This document shows, in pieces, positions 30,277 to 37,528 of a DNA stretch of 37,528 nucleotides. Position 1 is the first letter of the stretch. Each line of letters begins with the position of its first letter. Location: positions 1 to 37,528 of the forward strand of contig JAHFCO010000023.1 of the NCBI GenBank assembly GCA_023249475.1, given 5' to 3'. A program made the position numbers and the translations under genes. A model generated the notes under the pieces. That model did not search any database. It saw only the letters and a program-made list of their open reading frames with translations, and was not told the origin of the DNA. This DNA comes from Bacillota bacterium. GTDB taxonomy: Bacteria; Bacillota_I; Bacilli_A; Erysipelotrichales; Erysipelotrichaceae.

Positions 30277-31899
30277 ATGATCCAAAAGATAACGATGAAT
30301 AAATGTGCCTATCGTCCGAGTGAGGACGTGCTCTTGAACGTAACGTCCACCCAGGTTGAAACCGCCACGATCGCGGTCCATCACTTGAACGAGTTGATTC
30401 TACAAAAGAACGTGTCGCTCGTCTTGGGGAAAAACGAAGTCTCGCTTGGCGCTTTTCCGCTTGGCGGCTACTTCGTGGAAGCGCAAGACTGCACGACGGC
30501 CTTCGACGTCGTTAATCAACTGACGGATGTGCCGAGATACGGTTTCGTCAGCAATTTTACGACGGTCGACGTCGACCACGAGACGATTTTCGAACAGTTG
30601 AACGATTATCACCTGACGACGATCCAGTTCTATGACTGGATGTATCGGCACGATGACCTAATCAACGATGAGACGGTCTACGCGGACTTCTTCGGTCGGA
30701 AGATCGACAACCGGATTTTAAAAGACAAAATCGATCTTTGTCATCGTTACGGCATGTTCGCGGTGGCCTATGGTGCCATCTACGGCGCGGAGAACGGATA
30801 TTTCGACCATCATATGGATGAGTTGATGTATCGCACGGACGGAAAGTTCTTTGCTTTACTTGATCAAATCGGGATGATGGACATATCGATCGATCGTCCT
30901 TGGGCAACACACATCATCGAAGAATTCAAGAAAGCCATTCTCATCAAGGATTTCGACGGGATCCATTTGGACCAATACGGTTTCCCCAAATACGCCTTAC
31001 GTAGCGACGGAAGCCTCCTCGATTTTGAGCGTGAACTGCCGAAGTTCATCAACCGTGTCCTGGATGAACTCAAGGGACTGAAACCCGAGCTGTTCATCGA
31101 TTTCAACTACGTCAACAACTGGCCGATCGAAACCATTGCCCAGTCGAAGCAGGATGTCGTCTATATCGAAGTATGGAACCCGAACAACACTTACGAAGAT
31201 CTGCGTCGGATCATCACCGAAAGTAAACTACGGGCATCAGGCAAACCGGTCGTGTTGGCCGCTTACTTGCCTCCGTTCAAAGATCAAACCGATCCTCAAG
31301 CGGCTGAAAACGGCGCACTCTTTCTGCATGCGATCTGCAGTTCCCTGGGTGCGTACAATCTGCTCTATGGGGAAGACGACGGGATCTTAAGCAATGCTTA
31401 TTATGTCGATTATAAGCATTATCGTCCGGAGTTCGGAAAAATCGTCAAACAGTATCTCGACTTCATCGTGAAGTATGGCGAATTGCTTTATCAAGACAAG
31501 GTCGATCTGTCCTATACCTCTTTTGGAGGCTATGACGGAACCAACACGGATTTCTACATCAATCAACCGACATCCATCAAAGCGGAGCCCGGTTATTTGT
31601 ATGCGGTCTTAAGCAGGGCGAAAGAGTTTAGCTTAATCAATCTGATCAATTTGACCGATCAAACCGAGGTTGTTTGGTATGATGAGAAAAAGACCCCGCG
31701 ACCTGTCGTCGACACGACGATCAGGATCTTGAACACGAGAAAGATCAAGGAAGTGTTCCTTGCCAGTCCGGACCATGATCGCGGAAGAATGATAAAACTC
31801 GATCACAGAATCGTCGCGCATGAACATGGTGAAGCCGTTGAATTCACCATAGAAAAGATCCATTACTGGACCATGGTGTACATGACCTATGAAAGATAA
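30277..31899 (+). CDS. GH66 family dextranase/cyclodextran-type enzyme, cytoplasmic
   Basis: Glycoside hydrolase of family 66, which cuts alpha-1,6 glucan or forms cycloisomaltooligosaccharides. It has 540 residues and no signal peptide, so it is expected in the cytoplasm. N-terminal beta domain, then the barrel starting at VPRYGFVSNF. TIQFYDWMYRHD is a strong family block. The nucleophile should be D232 in GIHLDQYG and the acid/base E298 in VYIEVW, 66 residues apart, which fits known GH66 spacing. It starts three bases after the permease stop. GH66 enzymes are usually secreted; a cytoplasmic one in a transport operon probably trims imported isomaltooligosaccharides. Confidence 0.87.
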   Translation: MIQKITMNKCAYRPSEDVLLNVTSTQVETATIAVHHLNELILQKNVSLVLGKNEVSLGAFPLGGYFVEAQDCTTAFDVVNQLTDVPRYGFVSNFTTVDVDHETIFEQLNDYHLTTIQFYDWMYRHDDLINDETVYADFFGRKIDNRILKDKIDLCHRYGMFAVAYGAIYGAENGYFDHHMDELMYRTDGKFFALLDQIGMMDISIDRPWATHIIEEFKKAILIKDFDGIHLDQYGFPKYALRSDGSLLDFERELPKFINRVLDELKGLKPELFIDFNYVNNWPIETIAQSKQDVVYIEVWNPNNTYEDLRRIITESKLRASGKPVVLAAYLPPFKDQTDPQAAENGALFLHAICSSLGAYNLLYGEDDGILSNAYYVDYKHYRPEFGKIVKQYLDFIVKYGELLYQDKVDLSYTSFGGYDGTNTDFYINQPTSIKAEPGYLYAVLSRAKEFSLINLINLTDQTEVVWYDEKKTPRPVVDTTIRILNTRKIKEVFLASPDHDRGRMIKLDHRIVAHEHGEAVEFTIEKIHYWTMVYMTYER

Positions 31900-33091
31900 C
31901 AGCAACATCAAGAATCGAACCGGCAACAAAGACCTCATAAAAGACATCAACATCTATCACTGCATCAATGCGATCCGTTCGCATGAACTCATCAGCCGGG
32001 CCGAGATCAGCAAAGAAATCAAACTCGCACAGTCGACGGTCACGAAGATCATCAATCCTTTGGTTCAAAGCGGACTGATCCTCGAGGTAGGGGACGGGAC
32101 GTCCACGGGTGGCAGAAAACCGATCAACCTACGATTCAACAATGACTACGGTTTCACCATCAGCGTCAAGATCGAAGCGTCAAGACTCATCGTCGCCCTA
32201 TGCAATCTCGCACCGGCCATCCTTTCGACGACCGTGGTCGATTTCCCCTTGGGCATCAGCTATGAAACCTTTAAACCCTTGCTTATCGAAGCGATCCGTG
32301 AAATCGACAACGAGCGTGTCTATGCCATCGGGATCACCATCAGCGGGATCGTCGATGACGATAGCGGAAGACTTGTTTCTTCAACCCTCTTGGGATGGAG
32401 CGACATCCACCTGCGGGATGATCTCTTCGACGAGTTCGGCATCAACATCTACATCGAGAACGATGTGAATGCTTTTGCCATGTATCAGTTCAATTCGGAG
32501 TTGGGCCGCAACCATAACAGTTTCATCTGTATGACGGTCGGGGAAGGCGTCGGATCCGGCATCGTCATCGACGGCAAGCTTTATCGGGGAGAGTTCGGAG
32601 GCGCCGGAGAGATCGGTCATCAGATCTTGTTCCCTGAAGGCAAACAATGTTACTGCGGTCAAAAAGGCTGTCTGGAAATGTATGTCAACGAAGATGAAGT
32701 CCTACACCGCATTCAGCGGAAGATCGGCAAAACAGTGACATACAACCAGGTTTTCCGCGAAAACACAGTCGATAAATCGATCGTTGACGAAACGATGCTG
32801 GAGGTCTACAACTATGTGGGCATCGCCGTCATCAATTTGATCATGCAGATGAATCCGCAGCGGATCATCATCGGGGTCAAGAAAGAAGTCGACACCGAAT
32901 TATTGGAATCCTATTTAAGAGATACCATTCACGAGAATTGGTTCTATAAGAAAGCGAAGATGGAAACGGAGATTTGTTTCACCGTATTGGTCAATGAGAA
33001 ATTCGTCATCGGAATGGCCCAGATCGTCACAAACGAAATCGTCAATAACTCAATCCTACTCGGTGAATTCAACTCGGTTTTCGGTGATTGA
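31889..33091 (+). CDS. ROK-family transcriptional repressor (NagC/XylR type)
   Basis: 400 residues. N-terminal winged helix (SRAEISKEIKLAQSTVTKII, then LVQSGLILEV and GGRKP), followed by a ROK sugar-kinase-like domain with ENDVNAFAM, GVGSGIVIDG, the GEFGGAGEIGH block and the zinc motif CYCGQKGCLE. Such proteins bind DNA and are released by a sugar or sugar phosphate. It overlaps the GH66 gene by 11 bases and has no clear ribosome binding site, so it is probably made at low level by coupling. The likely operator is the inverted repeat at the operon promoter. Confidence 0.9.
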   Translation: MKDNSNIKNRTGNKDLIKDINIYHCINAIRSHELISRAEISKEIKLAQSTVTKIINPLVQSGLILEVGDGTSTGGRKPINLRFNNDYGFTISVKIEASRLIVALCNLAPAILSTTVVDFPLGISYETFKPLLIEAIREIDNERVYAIGITISGIVDDDSGRLVSSTLLGWSDIHLRDDLFDEFGINIYIENDVNAFAMYQFNSELGRNHNSFICMTVGEGVGSGIVIDGKLYRGEFGGAGEIGHQILFPEGKQCYCGQKGCLEMYVNEDEVLHRIQRKIGKTVTYNQVFRENTVDKSIVDETMLEVYNYVGIAVINLIMQMNPQRIIIGVKKEVDTELLESYLRDTIHENWFYKKAKMETEICFTVLVNEKFVIGMAQIVTNEIVNNSILLGEFNSVFGD

Positions 33092-33092
33092 A

Positions 33093-34709
33093 ATGGAAAA
33101 ATGGTGGAAGAAATCCGTCGTATATCAAGTCTATCCCAAGTCGTTCATGGACTCGGATGGCGACGGTGTCGGCGACCTGAAAGGGATCATCGGCAAGTTG
33201 GATTACCTTGAGGATCTAGGCATCGATGTGATATGGCTGTCACCGGTCTTTGCGTCGCCCATGGACGATAACGGCTATGACATCAGTGACTACCGTTCGA
33301 TCAATCCTCTCTTCGGGTCGATCGACGACATGAAGGAACTGATCGACGAAGCCCGGAAGCATCATATCAAGATCGTTCTCGACCTAGTGTTAAACCATAC
33401 GTCGGATGAACATCCCTGGTTTGTCGAAGGAAGAAAAAGTAAGAATAACGCAACGCACGATTATTATGTCTGGTCGAAAGAACCCAACCCTTTGGTCAGT
33501 GTCTTTTCAGGCTCGGCATGGGAATACAACGAGTCGACTCAAGAGTATTATCTGCATCTCTTCAGTAAAAAGATGCCGGACCTGAATTGGAAAAGCGAGA
33601 GTCTTCGGAAAGAAATCTATCGCTTGATGAATGATTGGCTCGACCTCGGGATCGCCGGGTTTCGATTCGATGTCATCGAATACATCGGTAAAGAGCCGTT
33701 ATCCATGGTGACGGCGAACGGACCTCTGCTGCATCCGTACATCAAAGAGATGAATAAAGCCACTTTCGGTTCGCGGAATACGCTGACGGTCGGTGAATGC
33801 TGGAACGTCGATACGACCACCGCAAAACAATATTCCGACCCCGACGGATCGGAATTCAGCATGATTTTCCAATTCGATCATATGAAAATCGATTGGGATG
33901 AACAGTTGGGGAAATGGAAACCCAAACCCCTTGATTTTGTTGAACTTAAAAAAGGACTGAGCCACTGGCAAAACGAAATGATGGACTGCGGATGGAATTC
34001 ATTGTTCTGGAATAACCACGACATGCCGCGGATCATTTCCAGATGGGACGATGACTTGACGCACCCTGCGGAAGCCGCCAAAATGTTCGCGGTCATCTCG
34101 TATTTCATGCAAGGGACCCCGTACATCTATCAAGGTGAAGAATTGGGCATGTCCAATGCCCGCTATCCATTGCTGGAAACCTATACCGATGTCGAAACAC
34201 TGAATGCCTATAAGGATTTGGTGGTCGAACGCAAGGTGTTGACGGACAAGGAATTCATGGCTGCGGCCATCCGTTTCGGCAGGGACAATGTCCGATCTCC
34301 GATGCAATGGAACGCAAGTAAAAACGCAGGGTTCACCACCGGGGAACCTTGGCTTCCAATCTGTGACAACTACACGACAATCAACGCTCAACGGCAAGTC
34401 GAGGATCCACAATCCGTTTTCTCGTTCTACAAGAAACTGATTCAAATCAGAAAGAAGAGCCCGTATAGCGAGTTGATCGAAAAGGGTCGATACACGCTCC
34501 TCGAGCCCGACCACGATCGGCTCTTCGTCTATGAAAGAAACGACGGACAACGTTGTCTTTTGGTGGTCGCCAACTATAGCCGATCCGTTTTACCCTACAC
34601 GATTGAAAAAAAGATCATCGGAACCGTCATCTCGACGCAATCCCGTCCGATCACACAAACGATCGAACTGATGCCGTATGAAGCTTTCGTCGTCGAAGTC
34701 GGGCGATAA
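33093..34709 (+). CDS. GH13 oligo-1,6-glucosidase (isomaltase-type alpha-glucosidase)
   Basis: Cytoplasmic alpha-glucosidase of 538 residues. It starts with EKWWKKSVVYQVYPKSF, typical of GH13 subfamily 31. Catalytic residues: D193 (nucleophile, GFRFDVI), E235 (acid/base, VGECW), D310 (NNHDMPR); region I is DLVLNHTSDEH. The Val after the nucleophile (FDVI rather than DTA) is the known mark of alpha-1,6 over alpha-1,4 preference. The ATG at 33093 is one base past the ROK stop and gives the conserved N-terminus; upstream starts would run inside the ROK gene. It releases glucose from the non-reducing end of isomaltooligosaccharides. Confidence 0.93.
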   Translation: MEKWWKKSVVYQVYPKSFMDSDGDGVGDLKGIIGKLDYLEDLGIDVIWLSPVFASPMDDNGYDISDYRSINPLFGSIDDMKELIDEARKHHIKIVLDLVLNHTSDEHPWFVEGRKSKNNATHDYYVWSKEPNPLVSVFSGSAWEYNESTQEYYLHLFSKKMPDLNWKSESLRKEIYRLMNDWLDLGIAGFRFDVIEYIGKEPLSMVTANGPLLHPYIKEMNKATFGSRNTLTVGECWNVDTTTAKQYSDPDGSEFSMIFQFDHMKIDWDEQLGKWKPKPLDFVELKKGLSHWQNEMMDCGWNSLFWNNHDMPRIISRWDDDLTHPAEAAKMFAVISYFMQGTPYIYQGEELGMSNARYPLLETYTDVETLNAYKDLVVERKVLTDKEFMAAAIRFGRDNVRSPMQWNASKNAGFTTGEPWLPICDNYTTINAQRQVEDPQSVFSFYKKLIQIRKKSPYSELIEKGRYTLLEPDHDRLFVYERNDGQRCLLVVANYSRSVLPYTIEKKIIGTVISTQSRPITQTIELMPYEAFVVEVGR

Positions 34710-34711
34710 CG

Positions 34712-36478
34712 ATGGATTGCCCGCATCATCATCCAAAACTCTGGATGATCGTTATGATTCTCGTTGCATTTCTTTCGTTGACAGCATGCATCAAGCCGGA
34801 TAATTCCGCCGAATCAAAAGGACGAATCATGGAACTCAACACAGACAAAGCACGATATGGCGTGGGCGAAAGCGTCATCGTAACCATCGATCTGGATGCG
34901 CTTGCCATCAAACAGCGAGTCTTATCACTTAAGATCTTGATTAAACAACTCGATCATGTGGTGGATGAGAGGAATATCGACGTTGTCGATCCGACGAAAC
35001 CCATCGACTTCACATGGACTCCGCCATTGGAAGACGAGAAGGGCTATCTCGTCGAAGTTTTTCTGATGGAAAAGAATCATTCCCTTGATCAAAAAAACAT
35101 CGCGGTGGACGTATCGTCCTCGTGGAAGACTTTCCCAAGATACGGATACCTAACCGACTTCAGTCAGAAAGATCCAACTGAGATCACGCAAATCATCAAG
35201 AAACTCAACCGTCTGCATCTTAACGGGTTTTTGTTTTATGATTGGCAGTACAAACACCATCAACCCATACCGTCTCAACGAACGGAGGATGAATCTTGGC
35301 TAAACATCGCCAATGATCGTGTCTATGCTTCGACCGTGCATGGATACATCACCGAACTGCATTCAAGAAACATGGTCGCCACCAACTATAATCTGATCTA
35401 TGGTGCGTATGAAGAGTTCGCGTTAGCCAATCCGGAGATGGGACTATATAAAGACGTGAATCAGAAGACACAAGATAAACACGATCTTCCAACCACATGG
35501 GCGAGCGACCTCTATCTCATCAACCCGGGTGATTCGAAGTGGCAGTCCCATTATCTACAGATGGAAAAAGAAGTGGATACTTGGCTCGATTTCGACGTAA
35601 TGCATTTGGATACGTTAGGGAACCGGGGTGCCTTGTTTGATGCTACCGGGAAGGCCGTCGATCTACCCTTGGCTTTCGCTGACTTTATCGAAAACTATCG
35701 TCGGAGTTCGGATCAGGAAGTCCTGTTCAATTTCGTGAATGAGTATGCGAAAGACCAAGTCGCGAAAAGAGGCGATGTGTCTTTCGCTTATTCGGAGTTG
35801 TGGCCGGACCGCTACCCAAGCTATGTTAGTCTTGCCAATGTCATTCAGCGGGATCAGGAGTATGGTTTGGCATCGGTTCTCGCACTCTATATGAATTATC
35901 CCAAGAAGACGGGTCAGTTCAACACCCCTGGCGTACTTCTGACCTCAGCAGTCGTTTTATCATCGGGGGGTTCGATCCTATCGATGGGCGATTTAGGGAT
36001 GCTTTCCAGCGAATACTTCCCCAATAATAAATTGTCGATGAGTCCGCAATTGGAGTCAAAGATGACAGATTATGCTGACTTCATGGTGGCTTACCAGAAT
36101 GTCTTAAGTGGCGGGATGACTCCGGTTCATGATGAGATAAACATCACGGGCGTGAACACTGAAACACAGATATCCCCGTTATCCGTCTGGGCGACGACAA
36201 AAGAGAACGCGCAATACAAGACAGTCCATTTAGTCAATCTTTTAAATCGATCCGATTTGTTATGGAGAGACGATTTGGCCAAGATCCCCGAACCCATCCT
36301 CCAAAAGAACTTGAAACTGACAATACCTTACTCCTCGACGATCGATAACATTTATGTCGCATCACCCGACTTCAACGGGGGTTCGCTTGAAAAACTTGAG
36401 TACAAGTATAGTAAGGGAATGATTACGTTAACGATTCCCGAACTTGACTATTGGTCCATGATTTTGATCGTGAAGTAA
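34712..36478 (+). CDS. GH66 family dextranase lipoprotein, surface-anchored
   Basis: Second GH66 enzyme of the locus, 588 residues, with a signal peptide ending in lipobox LTAC near residue 26, so it is anchored outside the membrane. The barrel begins at FPRYGYLTDF; family block LNGFLFYDWQYKHH follows. The expected nucleophile is D300 in VMHLDTLG and the acid/base E362 in FAYSELWPDR. Start two bases after the GH13 stop; the signal peptide has an unusual HHHP n-region, so an ATG inside the signal (34745) is also possible. It would generate oligosaccharides from extracellular dextran for the importer of the same operon. It shares the overall plan of the cytoplasmic GH66 but is clearly diverged. 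Confidence 0.87.
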   Translation: MDCPHHHPKLWMIVMILVAFLSLTACIKPDNSAESKGRIMELNTDKARYGVGESVIVTIDLDALAIKQRVLSLKILIKQLDHVVDERNIDVVDPTKPIDFTWTPPLEDEKGYLVEVFLMEKNHSLDQKNIAVDVSSSWKTFPRYGYLTDFSQKDPTEITQIIKKLNRLHLNGFLFYDWQYKHHQPIPSQRTEDESWLNIANDRVYASTVHGYITELHSRNMVATNYNLIYGAYEEFALANPEMGLYKDVNQKTQDKHDLPTTWASDLYLINPGDSKWQSHYLQMEKEVDTWLDFDVMHLDTLGNRGALFDATGKAVDLPLAFADFIENYRRSSDQEVLFNFVNEYAKDQVAKRGDVSFAYSELWPDRYPSYVSLANVIQRDQEYGLASVLALYMNYPKKTGQFNTPGVLLTSAVVLSSGGSILSMGDLGMLSSEYFPNNKLSMSPQLESKMTDYADFMVAYQNVLSGGMTPVHDEINITGVNTETQISPLSVWATTKENAQYKTVHLVNLLNRSDLLWRDDLAKIPEPILQKNLKLTIPYSSTIDNIYVASPDFNGGSLEKLEYKYSKGMITLTIPELDYWSMILIVK

Positions 36479-36776
36479 ATCAATCGATCAAGCATCGGTT
36501 CGATCATCCTAAATGCGAATGACCAAGCGGGTGAGTCCGAGGTTTGGATTCGATATCATCAAGAATGGATTCATTGAATCGTTTTCCATCATCATGGAAA
36601 AGCTTATTGAAAGGTCATAGAAAGATGTGCGACCGCTCATAATTCATCAAGCGATACGCATTTTATCCAATATGATCTTTTTCTATAGGTTGGCGACCCT
36701 GCTTTGTGCTACGATAGAAACATAAAGATGCTGGTTGTCGCAAACAATCGACTTCCACGGAAATTGCGGGGGCAAT
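36479..36776. other. Intergenic stretch after the dextran locus
   Basis: About 300 AT-richer bases without a convincing gene. It holds a perfect 8-base hairpin (TTTTCCAT, loop CATC, ATGGAAAA at 36583-36602) with no T tract after it, and a 35-codon frame from 36513 to 36620 with no ribosome binding site. No clear terminator for the operon is visible. Confidence 0.5.
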
Positions 36777-37528
36777 ATGGGTAGAAATCATCAATCATTC
36801 CTCAATGTCGTGAAGATCCTTTTCGTTTTGTGTTTACTGATTTCGCTTTCATCGTGCAAACTCGTCGTCGACACCAAACTTGACAAACCGAGTTTCACCT
36901 CGTTCTATGTCGGTGAAGATGATTCGTTACCACCAAACGAGATCCTACCGATTACACAGAAGAAAAGATCATCCATTCCATCCTTACTTCTCTTTTCAAG
37001 ATGGGAGAAAACGAAACTGCCCGATCCGGATTCTTTCGAGTTACGATTCGCTCTCTTCAACGATAAGGGGTCGAGCTATCGCTTTGGAACGTATAACCAA
37101 ATGACGCTCATTAAGATCGATAGGAAGGATTCCAAGAGTACATCGTACTACTCGGTCGATCTTGATCTTGACTACCTCCTGGAAAGAACATGGTTGCCGA
37201 TGCGTCTTATCGAGTCGTCGAAAGCAGACCTGATTTCAAGTGCGATCATTTCCGGCGATATTGTCCCGTATGTGATAAACAGCGTGCTTTCGTTTGACAT
37301 CAGTGCCGAAGATAACCAAAAATTGAAAGAGGTAATGAAGATTGAAGAATGGGAAAACATCAATGTACCCGTCGATCTTCGTAAAAACTTTGAAGCGATG
37401 ATCACACTATCTAATGACAAAGTGGTGTTTTTCGGGAAATACGAGAATGGCGATATCGCACAAGTGCATTCAATGGATGTAGGAGACAATACCGTAGAAA
37501 GTTATCGAGTTTCGATCGAAATCGCAGA
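36777..37528 (+). CDS. Hypothetical lipoprotein, 3' end outside the window
   Basis: Open frame of 250 codons running off the end. It starts MGRNHQSFLNVVK, has a hydrophobic stretch FVLCLLIS and lipobox LSSC with Cys at about residue 27. The following sequence is polar, without a domain I recognise (FTSFYVGEDDSLPP, FELRFALFNDKGSSYRFG, FFGKYENGDIAQVH). GCGGGGGC before the ATG is a poor ribosome binding site. Codon use is more AT-rich than in the genes before position 26000, suggesting a variable or transferred region. It could be a surface protein linked to the dextran locus, but nothing shows that. Confidence 0.75.
   Translation, partial: MGRNHQSFLNVVKILFVLCLLISLSSCKLVVDTKLDKPSFTSFYVGEDDSLPPNEILPITQKKRSSIPSLLLFSRWEKTKLPDPDSFELRFALFNDKGSSYRFGTYNQMTLIKIDRKDSKSTSYYSVDLDLDYLLERTWLPMRLIESSKADLISSAIISGDIVPYVINSVLSFDISAEDNQKLKEVMKIEEWENINVPVDLRKNFEAMITLSNDKVVFFGKYENGDIAQVHSMDVGDNTVESYRVSIEIA

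Noticed and set aside
36513-36620. 35-codon frame starting MRMTKRVSPRFGFD
   Set aside because: No ribosome binding site and no recognisable family; too short to support.

Overview
The window looks like chromosome from a Gram-positive-type (Bacillota/Mycoplasmatota-like) bacterium. Extracellular binding proteins and hydrolases are lipoproteins with clear lipobox signals, ribosome binding sites are strong AAAGGAGG-type, initiator tRNA resembles the Bacillus type, and the gene families (MurT/GatD, PadR with HAAS, mannose-family PTS, GH66 dextran enzymes, DUF1697, Nif3) are common in that group. TGA, TAA and TAG are all used as normal stops, so the code is table 11 and not the UGA=Trp code of mycoplasmas. 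Codons favour C or G in third position, which is unusual for the Mollicutes side of the group. A relative of Izemoplasmatales or Acholeplasmatales with balanced GC is my low-confidence guess.

Layout. 1-2907: end of a spermidine/putrescine ABC transporter operon (permease plus two tandem binding lipoproteins). 2951-3949: a tRNA cluster of nine genes (Cys, Leu, Arg, Pro, Met, Ile2, Ser, fMet, Phe) with promoters and a terminator. 4018-7123: 6-phosphogluconate dehydrogenase with a fused PTS IIC-IID and a IIB, probably uptake and use of gluconate or a similar acid sugar. 7151-8584: PadR regulator and a HAAS/beta-solenoid protein. 8596-15934: housekeeping block (YwaF-like membrane protein, aminotransferase and Lrp regulator, YccF, PHP phosphoesterase, RimO, MurT and a degenerate GatD). 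15926-17865: GH16 beta-glucanase lipoprotein and an alpha/alpha-toroid protein, minus strand. 17915-26929: mixed single genes and short operons (DEAD-box helicase, nucleotidyltransferase, RluF-like synthase, DUF985 cupin, VTT membrane protein, flavin-reductase-like protein, Nif3, DUF3159-like protein, formate/nitrite transporter, YbaK, DUF1697). 27210-36478: a seven-gene locus for dextran/isomaltooligosaccharide use. 36777-end: a lipoprotein gene that runs off the window.

The dextran locus is the most coherent system: a surface GH66 lipoprotein would cut dextran, an ABC importer (binding lipoprotein plus two permeases, no ATPase here) would bring in isomaltooligosaccharides, a cytoplasmic GH66 and a GH13 oligo-1,6-glucosidase would finish them, and a ROK repressor would control the set through a near-perfect inverted repeat lying between the -35 and -10 boxes.

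The most surprising point is the MurT/GatD pair. MurT keeps its ATP site and zinc ribbon, but the GatD partner has Gly where the glutaminase Cys should be, Ile where the catalytic His should be, and an in-frame TAG at codon 13 just downstream of a perfect ribosome binding site. Either lipid II amidation in this lineage has stopped using glutamine, or the pair has taken another role.
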